Shown here: piece after piece, positions 1-6,027 of the stretch | How the letters are laid out: each line of letters begins with the position of its first letter | Numbering within the stretch: position 1 is the stretch's first letter | NCBI GenBank assembly: GCA_031275525.1 | Contig: JAISOP010000317.1 | Span: 1-6,078 of the forward strand | Direction of reading: 5' to 3' | Origin: Tannerella sp. | GTDB lineage: Bacteria > Bacteroidota > Bacteroidia > Bacteroidales > Tannerellaceae | Length of the DNA: 6,078 nucleotides | The notes under the pieces: model-generated | The model's input: only the letters and a program-made list of their open reading frames with translations | Told to the model about the DNA's origin: nothing | Databases searched by the model: none | Program-made: the position numbers and the translations under genes

Positions 1-93
1 TTTATATGGTTTGAGCGACAGCCTGCCGAAAAGGGCCCGGCGGCCTCGGGCGGTGAGCCGTTAAGCAGCGAAGGGAAGGCGTCAAAATATTAG
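1..93 (+). CDS. Possible 3' end of an upstream gene (partial, unidentified)
   Basis: The first plus frame is open from the window edge to a TAG at 91-93. It reads about 30 codons, beginning FIWFERQ and continuing into a Gly/Ala/Ser/Glu/Lys-rich tail that ends KASKY. This could be the last hydrophobic residues plus a low-complexity tail of a larger protein; no family is recognisable. The second plus frame is also open to a TAA at 62-64, but it would use AGG and repeated CGG arginine codons, so I prefer the first frame. If that is right, the stop codon is the first triplet of the heptamer repeat that follows, a pattern also seen at the end of the hydrolase gene. A plus-strand gene here would be co-directional with rnr. 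The stretch is too short to be sure it is coding. Confidence 0.3.
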   Translation, partial: FIWFERQPAEKGPAASGGEPLSSEGKASKY

Positions 94-150
94 TGGTTAG
101 TGGTTAGTGAAAAACGCCCACTTATCACTAACCACTAACCGCTAACCACT
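90..150. repeat. Heptamer (TTAGTGG) inverted repeat, stem-loop
   Basis: Bases 90-110 pair with 125-145 as a 21-bp stem containing one G-T pair (94/141), with a 14-base loop at 111-124. Both arms are made of period-7 units: TTAGTGG on the left, and ACTAACC, ACTAACC, GCTAACC followed by ACT on the right, so the right arm runs on to 150. The stem is AT-rich and no T-run follows, so it is not a classical intrinsic terminator, although it could still protect or end a transcript from upstream. Units of this type recur in intergenic DNA of Bacteroidota; that is recollection, not a search result. Confidence 0.8.
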
Positions 151-165
151 TGTAAACCGACGTCA

Positions 166-204
166 CTCTCCCCTCCCTTGTGGAGAGGGGTCGGGGGAGA
201 GGTT
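166..204. repeat. GC-rich dispersed intergenic repeat (CTCTCCCC...GGGGAGAG)
   Basis: CTCTCCCC at 166-173 is the exact reverse complement of GGGGAGAG at 194-201. A competing inner hairpin pairs CCCCTC (170-175) with GAGGGG (185-190), so two exclusive folds exist. The whole unit resembles a short dispersed element found between genes in many bacterial phyla; its antisense reading gives the familiar spurious peptide LSPDPSPQGRGE. It follows the heptamer hairpin after only 15 bases, so the rnr upstream region has two unrelated repeats side by side. The structure is directly visible; the family assignment is from memory. Confidence 0.55.
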
Positions 205-249
205 AGAATCACCTCCGGAGGGCAAGCATGCTCTTCCTGAAAGTTTTCG

Positions 250-257
250 TACATTTG
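250..257 (+). promoter_or_regulatory. Possible -7 box for rnr (TACATTTG)
   Basis: TACATTTG matches the Bacteroidota -7 consensus TAnnTTTG. No TTTG-like -33 element lies at the expected 19-21 bases upstream, which weakens the call. If used, transcription would start only about 5-10 bases before the ATG, giving a nearly leaderless mRNA. The box overlaps the left half of the palindrome at 253-266, so a factor bound there would compete with RNA polymerase. Transcription could equally come from an upstream promoter outside the window. Confidence 0.3.
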
Positions 258-266
258 GCGCCAAAT
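253..266. promoter_or_regulatory. 14-bp perfect palindrome before rnr (operator candidate)
   Basis: ATTTGGCGCCAAAT is perfectly self-complementary and ends five bases before the rnr start codon. Its last base begins an in-frame TAA (266-268), which fixes ATG 272 as the first possible ATG in the frame. Two shorter perfect palindromes lie just upstream: CCTCCGGAGG (212-221) and AGCATGCT (225-232). A dimeric DNA-binding repressor site is the simplest reading; in RNA the site could form only a 5-bp stem with a GCGC loop. I do not recognise a named regulator for it. Confidence 0.4.
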
Positions 267-271
267 AAAAT

Positions 272-2437
272 ATGAAAAGAAAGAAAACAGAACATTCGCC
301 CCGGAAACGCGGCGGAAAGAAAAAACAAATCGGACGGGAACTATTGGCGGATGCCATCCTGAGAATATTCCAACAGACGCCGAAGGCGATATACAATTAC
401 AGGCAAATCGGTAAACTCCTGGAAATGGAGGCGCAGGCCGGGCGGTTAGAGGTGATGGAAACGCTGTCGCTGCTGGCCGAGGAACGCCTCTTGATCGAAC
501 CGGAACCGGGACGTTTCCGATACAACAGCCTGGGCACCGTGGCCGAGGGCGCCTTCCAGCGACGCAGCAACGGGAAAAACTCGTTTCTCCCGGAAGATGG
601 CGGCGAACCTGTCTTCGTGGCCGAACGCAATTCCCGTCACGCCATGGACGGCGACAGGGTGCGCGTCCAACTCTTTGCGCGGCGGAAAGGCGCCACGCCC
701 GAAGCCGAAGTCGTCGATGTCCTGGAGAGCCGGGAGAGCGCCTTTGTCGGCAAACTCCGGATCGCGCGCGGCGTCGCGTTTCTGATTACCGAAGACAAAA
801 CCCTGTCCAACGACATTTTTATCCCGAGGGAAATGCTGAACGGGGGGAAAAACAATGACAAGGCGGTGGTACGCATCGTCGAATGGCCCGAAAACGCCAA
901 AAACCCGCTGGGCGAAGTCATCGACATCCTGGGCGTTGCCGGACGGAATGATACCGAGATGCACGCCATCCTGGTAGAATACGGCCTGCCCTACGCCTAT
1001 CCCCGGAAGGTAGAGGAGGCGGCCGAGTCGGTCTCCGACGTCATCACGCCGGAAGACATAGCCGCACGCGAGGACTTCCGCGCAGTGACGACCTTCACCA
1101 TTGACCCGCACGACGCGAAAGACTTCGACGACGCGCTCTCGCTCCGCCGGACGCCGGACGGGAACTGGGAAGTGGGCGTACACATTGCCGATGTCACGCA
1201 TTACGTAAAGCCCGGCAGCCTTTTAGACCGGGAGGCTTACGAACGCGCTACGTCCGTCTATCTCGTCGATCGCACCGTCCCGATGCTGCCCGAACGCCTT
1301 TCCAACCAGCTCTGTTCCTTGCGCCCCGGCGAAGAAAAGCTGTGTTTTTCCGTCATCTTTGAACTGAATGACGCGGCGGGAATACGGTCTTCGCGGATTG
1401 CCCGGACCGTCATCCGCAGCGACCGGCGGTTTACCTACGAAGAAGCGCAGGCGATCATCGAAACCGGTGAAGGCAGCTTCAGGGATGAACTGCTGACGCT
1501 GAACCGCCTTGCGCAGCAGTTGCGGAAAGAACGCTTCGAAAAGGGCGCCATCGACTTTGACCGCTACGAAGTGAAGTTCGAGATTGACGCCGAGGGCAAG
1601 CCCTTGCGGGTCTATTTCAAAGAAGCGAAGGAGGCGAACAAGTTGATTGAGGAGTTTATGCTGCTGGCCAACCGGACGGTCGCCGAATACGTCGGCAAAC
1701 CGGCCGGGGGACGGAGGAAAAAGACGTTTGTGTACCGCATTCACGAAACGCCTAACCCGGAGAAACTGGGAAACTTTGCCACCTTCATCCGCCGTTTCGG
1801 GTATAAACTGAAAACCGATGGAAGTAAAAGCGAAATCACCCGCAGCATCAATCAACTGCTGGACAGCGCCAGGGGGAAACCGGAGGAAAACCTGATCGAG
1901 ACGCTGGCCGTGCGTTCGATGCAGAAGGCGCGTTACTCGACCGAAAACATCGGCCACTATGGACTTGCATTCGGCCACTATGCCCACTTCACCTCACCCA
2001 TCCGCCGTTATCCCGACATGATGGTGCACCGCCTGCTGGAACGCTACCTCGCCGGCGGCGCCAGTGTTCCGAAGGAAAAGTGCGAAGAACAGTGCGACCA
2101 CTGTTCGGCAAGGGAACAGTTGGCGGCCAATGCCGAACGCGCTTCCATCAAATACAAGCAGGTGGAATTTATGAGCGACCGGGTGGGGCAGATTTTCGAC
2201 GGTGTGATTTCGGGTGTAACGGAGTGGGGGTTATATGTCGAACTGAATGAAAACAAATGCGAAGGACTGGTTCCGGTGCGCGACCTGGACGACGATTTTT
2301 ACGAGTTCGACGAAAAGAACTATTCGCTCATCGGCCGGCGACGCAAACGGACGTATCGCCTGGGCGACGCGGTCACCATCAAAGTCCTCCACGCCAACCT
2401 CGAACGCAAACAGTTAGACTTTACGCTGGCAGAGTAA
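272..2437 (+). CDS. rnr: Ribonuclease R (RNase II/RNB family 3'-5' exoribonuclease)
   Basis: This 721-residue cytoplasmic enzyme degrades RNA processively from the 3' end, including structured RNA, in mRNA turnover and rRNA/tRNA quality control. Domains in order: a very basic N-terminus (residues 1-18), a winged-helix region (about 19-85), two cold-shock-like OB folds (about 86-220), the RNB catalytic domain (about 262-590) and an S1 domain (about 637-721). The metal-binding aspartates sit in TIDPHDAKDFDDA at D278, D284, D286 and D287, matching E. coli RNase R D272, D278, D280 and D281. Y330 in TSVYLVDR and R578 in HFTSPIRRYPD match the E. coli catalytic-site Tyr324 and Arg572. All key residues are intact. 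The long lysine-rich C-terminal tail of the 813-residue E. coli protein is absent; the chain ends at the S1 domain. The start is the first ATG after an in-frame TAA at 266-268. No Shine-Dalgarno is visible, which is usual in this phylum. The gene is convergent with the downstream hydrolase. Confidence 0.97.
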   Translation: MKRKKTEHSPRKRGGKKKQIGRELLADAILRIFQQTPKAIYNYRQIGKLLEMEAQAGRLEVMETLSLLAEERLLIEPEPGRFRYNSLGTVAEGAFQRRSNGKNSFLPEDGGEPVFVAERNSRHAMDGDRVRVQLFARRKGATPEAEVVDVLESRESAFVGKLRIARGVAFLITEDKTLSNDIFIPREMLNGGKNNDKAVVRIVEWPENAKNPLGEVIDILGVAGRNDTEMHAILVEYGLPYAYPRKVEEAAESVSDVITPEDIAAREDFRAVTTFTIDPHDAKDFDDALSLRRTPDGNWEVGVHIADVTHYVKPGSLLDREAYERATSVYLVDRTVPMLPERLSNQLCSLRPGEEKLCFSVIFELNDAAGIRSSRIARTVIRSDRRFTYEEAQAIIETGEGSFRDELLTLNRLAQQLRKERFEKGAIDFDRYEVKFEIDAEGKPLRVYFKEAKEANKLIEEFMLLANRTVAEYVGKPAGGRRKKTFVYRIHETPNPEKLGNFATFIRRFGYKLKTDGSKSEITRSINQLLDSARGKPEENLIETLAVRSMQKARYSTENIGHYGLAFGHYAHFTSPIRRYPDMMVHRLLERYLAGGASVPKEKCEEQCDHCSAREQLAANAERASIKYKQVEFMSDRVGQIFDGVISGVTEWGLYVELNENKCEGLVPVRDLDDDFYEFDEKNYSLIGRRRKRTYRLGDAVTIKVLHANLERKQLDFTLAE

Positions 2438-2446
2438 CCGATAGAG

Positions 2447-2488
2447 GAATGGAGAACTTCCAAGAATTGAGAATTGAGAATTGAGAAT
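2447..2488. repeat. Left arm of 42-bp inverted repeat (TTGAGAA heptamers)
   Basis: This arm begins nine bases after the rnr stop. It consists of GAATGGAGAACTTCCAA followed by GAATTGA repeated three times (2464-2484) and a partial fourth unit. It is the reverse complement of 2570-2611 at 41 of 42 positions; the only difference is T2468 opposite C2590. The 81-base spacer at 2489-2569 has no convincing ORF, promoter or further strong pairing. Confidence 0.9.
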
Positions 2489-2569
2489 AAATGGGCTTCA
2501 CGCTAAACACCACTCTTTTGGCTGTTTCCCTGTGCCACTTTATTCTTACATCGAGGGACACACCGTTTC

Positions 2570-2647
2570 ATTCTCAATTCTCAATTCTCCATTCTTGGAA
2601 GTTCTCCATTCTCGGAAGTTCTCAATTCTCAATTCTCGGAAGTTCCG
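2570..2647. repeat. Right arm of inverted repeat plus extra repeat units
   Basis: Bases 2570-2611 form the partner arm, beginning with ATTCTCA, ATTCTCA, ATTCTCC. The array then continues past the mirror image. A 17-bp unit at 2595-2611 (TTGGAAGTTCTCCATTC) repeats directly at 2612-2628 with two changes, followed by another heptamer and a final TCGGAAGTTCCG at 2636-2647. The element is therefore built from two interchangeable modules, a 7-mer (TCAATTC) and a 10-mer (TYGGAAGTTC). Its last part overlaps the 3' end of the hydrolase gene. With the left arm it could form a very long stem at the 3' ends of both convergent transcripts and may act as a bidirectional 3' structure. It lacks the T-run of an intrinsic terminator. 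Confidence 0.88.
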
Positions 2648-5600
2648 CTTTCATCAGGGCGAAGTCCTTCATCAGGCCGTAATCTGGTTGCTGATAATCG
2701 TTTCCGGGGGGATACGTTTTCACGTTCCGGAAGTGCCAGGGGCCTGTCAGGCCCGGCGCCGGGTTGTTATGGAACGGGCCTAACAGGTTCTTGTTGCTGC
2801 CGATCACTTTTACGGTCACGGTGTTCTCCCCCTCTTTCAGCAAACCGGACACGTCCACGGTATAAGGCTCGAAGGCAATCAGTCCGGCGGCTTTTCCGTT
2901 GACCGACACCTCGGCCACCGTGCCTTTCCAGTCATCCACCTGCACAGCGTAGCCTCCCGACGGATCGGTGATATGGAATGTCTTCGTATAGAGCACGGCA
3001 TTCGGATAGAAGGGCCAGCCCTGCGCTTTCCAACTGCCCGTGGCAAGCGTTTCGGCGGGCGCGGTGATTTCCCAGCCTTTGGCAGCCGGCGTCACCCGGA
3101 AGTTCCCGCGGATATAAACCGGTTCGATTTCGGCCAGCAGTTTCATCACCGGCAATTTCAGCGAGAGGATGTTTTCCCCCTGTTTCACGTATTCCCCAAT
3201 CGGGCAGACGCCCGTCTCGCGATCCAGCCACCAGGCGCCGGGCAGGGGTGCGACCGCATGACCGTTGACGCTGATTTCGTAGAGGCCGGGACGCTCCACC
3301 ACCGCCTGCAGGCCGGACAGGTCGAAGGCGTCGCGGACAACAAACCGGTAGGAGGCCGTGAATCCGCCGCCCGTAAACGTGTCGCGGCTGACGATGCTGT
3401 TTTTGTACTGCACAGAGGTATTCCACGGGTTGCCGCTCTCGAAGCCGTGATGCTTGAACGCCCGGTCGGCCGCATCATACACGTGCTGGTCCCGGTACTG
3501 TTCTTTCCCGAGCGTCAGGTCGCAGAAGTCGAGGGTCAGGACGTTGTCCGTTTCCGGGCGGACGGCGACCGGCGTGCCGGAGGGTATCTCCTCATACCGG
3601 CTCGCCCGTTGGGGCAGGGCATAGCCGCGCTGCTGCCGGTTGAACACGTACAGCAGCAGGCTGCCAGCCGGGGGCAGGTCGTAGCCCAGTTCGATCCGGC
3701 CCTCCCCGTCTGTTTCGGGATAATCGACGATTTGCCCCGTCATGGCGTCCAGTGCAACCGCGTCCTTCCCCTCCAACTGTATGCTTCCCCGGGCTGTTTC
3801 GGTCAGGCTGGCGTTGGCGAGGAACAGTACCTGCCCGTCCTTCAGGATGCGGCGGTGGTGGTAGAGGTCGTTGCCGGACTGCGCACGAAAACGGATACCG
3901 TCCTGCAGGTACGGCGTCAAATCCGGCGCGGCGGAAGCAGTCATCAGGGTCACGGCCGGGTCGGCGAAGAACGCCCGCAGGTCGTCGTTCGGTGCGCCCT
4001 CCAGGAGCGTCGGCTGGGCATAGGCCAGGATCGTACCGCCGTTTGCCGCAAATTGTCGCAGCAGGGCGAAGGTAGGTGCATCCAGGTTTTCGGTCATCGG
4101 CGGAATCACGACCTTCGAGTACGCCCGGCGACCGACCGTGAATTTCTTCCCGGACACGCCGCCCCGGTCCTTGATGATGTTTTCCGAACCGAGGTCATAC
4201 TCCACCTGCGCCTTTTCGAGGGCGGTGACGAACTGCTGGAAAGCCTTTCCGATTTCCATGTACGCCGGATGACTGTAGCGGTAGGCGTAGTAGAGCCAGA
4301 CGGAAGTGGTGGGTTCGAGGATCAGGATGTCATTGACCTGCTCGCCGGCCGAGAGCGCCATCGACAGGCGGGCAAAGTACAGGTTCAGGTTTCTGTAGTA
4401 AGGCCACCAGGGCGAATGTTCGGAGAAGGTGGGCGGGTAGTCATATTTCCGCGCCCCGGCAATGCTCAGGTGTGCCAGATGCTGGTTCATGAAATTGACG
4501 CCCAGCGCATATTCCCAGTCGCCCAGCCGCTTGAAGTCGCGGAAGGTCTCCTCCCAGCCTCCGCCGCCGTAGGTTTCGCTCAGCGTGCGCCGGTATCCCA
4601 TCTGGTTGGCCACGCTGCTCAGTTCCTTCACGGCGCGGGCGTTCCCGAACTGCGCCTGCGGCGATACGTCGTTATACTGGTTGAAAAGCATGTCGATGGC
4701 CGGCTGCTGGTGCCAGGCATACATGGCCATGTTATCGCCCCCGTCGGCCACGTCCGGCCAGCCGTGTTCCCAGTAATGCCCCGTCAGTTTGAGGCCATTG
4801 GCTTCGCAGTATGCGTAGCAGGGTTTTGCCCAGCGGTCAATGAAGAGTTGCAGCAGCGTTTGCGTGTAGTTATGGCGCACCTTTTTCCAGTCGCCCGTTT
4901 CCTCGAACAGGGAGGGCAGACAGGCTTTCAGGTCATATCCCCATTTTTCCCGGAAGACGTCGAACAGGTCCGGCGTCCAGCGGATACCGCCGGGCGGGTT
5001 GATGTTCGGCTCGTCGGTAAACCAGCCGGGCACGGTCTTGCCGAATTCGTCGCCCAGCGCCCGTTTGTAGCCGTCCATCGTGATTTCGATAAACTTCTCC
5101 GTCACGCCGGGATACAGCAGGTCCACATACGAGAAGCCGCCGTACCAGGGCGAAGGCCGGTCATACCCCTTTTTCAGCGCATAATATTCGCCCCTCCGGC
5201 CCAGTTCGTCCTTCATCCCGGCAGTCATCTCCCGGAAGGCCCCGTTTTCCTTTTTGTAGCACAGGAACACATCCGGCACGGTATCGGGAAAGACCTCCAG
5301 TTTCTCCGCCAGCAGGCTTCTGCCCTGGTTGTAACTTTCGGGCATTTCGGCCGGCACGTGTCCTCCCGCAAACCCGCTCGGATACGAGTTTTCGTCATAA
5401 AGCCACACCTCCATGTCCAGTTTCTTTCCCGTTTCCACGGCATAGCGGCACAGTTCAAACCATTCGTCCGAAAGGTATTCCGTAATCAGTCCCGGCCGGG
5501 GATGGATAAACACGCCCCCGAAGCCCTGTTCCTTCAGTTCCTTCATGGAGGCGTCGATCAGTTCGCGGGTCACGCGCGTATTCCACACCCACAGCGGGGC

Positions 5601-5753
5601 CGTCCCGTACTCTTTGGGGGGTTCGGCAAACCGGTCGGCCAGTTCGTCAAAAGCAGCAATCCCGTCTCCACCGGCAGACGAATCCCCGTTCGTCCGGCAC
5701 GAAAGATGGCCCAGCAGGGCTACAGCAAGCAGTAAAATCATGTTTCTTTTCAT
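2622..5753 (-). CDS. Exported multidomain glycoside hydrolase, GH106/GH2-like (alpha-L-rhamnosidase-like)
   Basis: This 1043-residue protein probably cleaves a terminal sugar from plant or host glycans outside the cytoplasm. The N-terminus MKRNMILLLAVALLGHLSC is a signal peptide with a candidate lipoprotein cysteine at C19, although His at -3 makes the lipobox irregular. Residues about 40-470 look like a TIM-barrel catalytic domain. Motifs include PLWVWN (53-58), YDENSYPSGFAGG (119-131), WFTDEPN (244-250), GHYWEHGW (325-332), LSETYGGGGWEE (391-402) and RKYDYPPTFSEHSPWW (435-450). E248 and E393 are candidate catalytic acids by position, by inference only. Residues about 475-610 resemble the glutamine-amidotransferase-like domain that follows the barrel in several GH families. 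Residues about 735-885 and 900-1010 are two beta-sandwich, GH2-type sugar-binding domains, the last with VSVNGKAAG and NLLGPFHN. The overall plan suggests GH106-like alpha-L-rhamnosidases, but the substrate is not proven. The reading frame is intact, and the start follows an AT-rich leader with a -7 box. No SusC/D or regulator gene is in view. The last seven residues (ELPRIEN) and the stop are encoded within repeat DNA. Confidence 0.85.
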   Translation of the reverse strand: MKRNMILLLAVALLGHLSCRTNGDSSAGGDGIAAFDELADRFAEPPKEYGTAPLWVWNTRVTRELIDASMKELKEQGFGGVFIHPRPGLITEYLSDEWFELCRYAVETGKKLDMEVWLYDENSYPSGFAGGHVPAEMPESYNQGRSLLAEKLEVFPDTVPDVFLCYKKENGAFREMTAGMKDELGRRGEYYALKKGYDRPSPWYGGFSYVDLLYPGVTEKFIEITMDGYKRALGDEFGKTVPGWFTDEPNINPPGGIRWTPDLFDVFREKWGYDLKACLPSLFEETGDWKKVRHNYTQTLLQLFIDRWAKPCYAYCEANGLKLTGHYWEHGWPDVADGGDNMAMYAWHQQPAIDMLFNQYNDVSPQAQFGNARAVKELSSVANQMGYRRTLSETYGGGGWEETFRDFKRLGDWEYALGVNFMNQHLAHLSIAGARKYDYPPTFSEHSPWWPYYRNLNLYFARLSMALSAGEQVNDILILEPTTSVWLYYAYRYSHPAYMEIGKAFQQFVTALEKAQVEYDLGSENIIKDRGGVSGKKFTVGRRAYSKVVIPPMTENLDAPTFALLRQFAANGGTILAYAQPTLLEGAPNDDLRAFFADPAVTLMTASAAPDLTPYLQDGIRFRAQSGNDLYHHRRILKDGQVLFLANASLTETARGSIQLEGKDAVALDAMTGQIVDYPETDGEGRIELGYDLPPAGSLLLYVFNRQQRGYALPQRASRYEEIPSGTPVAVRPETDNVLTLDFCDLTLGKEQYRDQHVYDAADRAFKHHGFESGNPWNTSVQYKNSIVSRDTFTGGGFTASYRFVVRDAFDLSGLQAVVERPGLYEISVNGHAVAPLPGAWWLDRETGVCPIGEYVKQGENILSLKLPVMKLLAEIEPVYIRGNFRVTPAAKGWEITAPAETLATGSWKAQGWPFYPNAVLYTKTFHITDPSGGYAVQVDDWKGTVAEVSVNGKAAGLIAFEPYTVDVSGLLKEGENTVTVKVIGSNKNLLGPFHNNPAPGLTGPWHFRNVKTYPPGNDYQQPDYGLMKDFALMKAELPRIEN

Positions 5754-5784
5754 CGGATTTTCTTTTATAAGTTAGTTTCAACCA

Positions 5785-5792
5785 CAAAGGTA
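5785..5792 (-). promoter_or_regulatory. -7 box of the hydrolase promoter (TACCTTTG on minus strand)
   Basis: On the minus strand the sequence reads TACCTTTG, an exact fit to TAnnTTTG. It lies 31 bases before the ATG, giving an expected leader of roughly 20-30 bases that is AT-rich (TTATAAAAGAAAATCCG before the ATG). The -33 region, about 5811-5816, is AT-rich but lacks a TTTG, so the promoter may need an activator or be weak. The left arm of the inverted repeat starting at 5816 abuts this -33 region. Confidence 0.5.
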
Positions 5793-5815
5793 TTAAAAAA
5801 TCTACTGGTGGTAAT

Positions 5816-5952
5816 TTATACTTTGTACGACATGGCTTTGTGCATAACCGATTCTGAGGAGTTCGGTTCCCACCGAGGCTTAAAAGACCTAAAAGCCTTA
5901 AATGCTTCGCTCTCTTCCCTGGATGCACAAAACCACGCCGTGCAAAGTATAA
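5816..5952. repeat. 137-bp element with 30-bp imperfect terminal inverted repeats
   Basis: The arms at 5816-5845 and 5923-5952 are reverse complements at 26 of 30 positions. All four differences are transitions. Both arms start TTATACTTTG (reading inward) and end TTTGTGCAT. The 77-base interior holds a small hairpin TCGGT-TCCC-ACCGA (5863-5876) and a 9-mer tandem. No flanking target-site duplication is visible, and the element is too short to encode a transposase. It could be a dispersed intergenic element, a large RNA hairpin or a regulatory array. I do not recognise a named family. Confidence 0.7.
5877..5903. repeat. Three tandem 9-mers (GNCYTAAAA)
   Basis: GGCTTAAAA, GACCTAAAA and GCCTTAAAT follow one another without a gap. 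The same stretch also pairs AGGCTT (5876-5881) with AAGCCT (5893-5898). Tandems of this kind, which translate as LKDLKAL-type spurious peptides, are familiar from intergenic DNA of Bacteroidota (from memory). It lies in the interior of the 137-bp inverted-repeat element. Confidence 0.65.
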
Positions 5953-5962
5953 CGCACCGCTT

Positions 5963-6016
5963 TTTCGTACATAAAACCCCGCCTTTCGTACAAAACTTCC
6001 CTGCGATTCGTGCAGC
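5963..6016. promoter_or_regulatory. Phased TTCGTRCA boxes upstream of the rightward promoter
   Basis: TTCGTACA (5964-5971), TTCGTACA (5985-5992) and TTCGTGCA (6007-6014) are spaced 21 and 22 bases apart, about two helical turns. The first two share a longer context, CCGCTTTTTCGTACATAAAA and CCGCCTTTCGTACAAAA. The third overlaps the probable -33 region of the promoter at 6032. This is the arrangement expected of repeated operator or activator sites on one DNA face, but it could also be a decayed tandem duplication. Another TTCGTACA occurs at 246-253 upstream of rnr. Confidence 0.4.
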
Positions 6017-6027
6017 ATTGCGGGGAA
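5997..6027. repeat. 11-bp hairpin upstream of the rightward -7 box
   Basis: TTCCCTGCGAT (5997-6007) pairs with ATTGCGGGGAA (6017-6027), with two G-T pairs and a 9-base loop containing the third TTCGTRCA box. It ends four bases before the TATCTTTG box. The location inside the promoter suggests a DNA-level site rather than an RNA structure of the downstream transcript. Confidence 0.45.

Noticed and set aside
90..204. CRISPR array or intrinsic terminator
   Set aside because: The repeats are contiguous heptamers without unique spacers, and the stems are not followed by a T-run.
446..1987. Two 250-residue minus-strand ORFs antisense to rnr (446-1201 and 1223-1987)
   Set aside because: Same in-register codon effect; the plus-strand product is an unmistakable RNase R.
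2489..2569. Invertible (phase-variable) segment flanked by the 42-bp inverted repeats
   Set aside because: The spacer has no recognisable promoter on either strand and sits between two convergent gene ends, so inversion would switch nothing obvious; no recombinase is nearby.
2481..2783. Small plus-strand ORFs in and after the convergent gap
   Set aside because: They run through the heptamer repeat (giving SILNS-type peptides) and into the antisense of the hydrolase; no sign of coding.
2973..5735. 920-residue plus-strand ORF antisense to the hydrolase
   Set aside because: It is in exact codon register opposite the hydrolase and is explained by avoidance of TTA, CTA and TCA codons. Its product has no recognisable motifs, whereas the minus-strand product has a signal peptide and coherent enzyme domains.
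5816..5952. MITE or insertion-sequence remnant with terminal inverted repeats
   Set aside because: No target-site duplication flanks the arms and no transposase fragment is present. It remains possible only if many copies exist elsewhere, which cannot be tested here.
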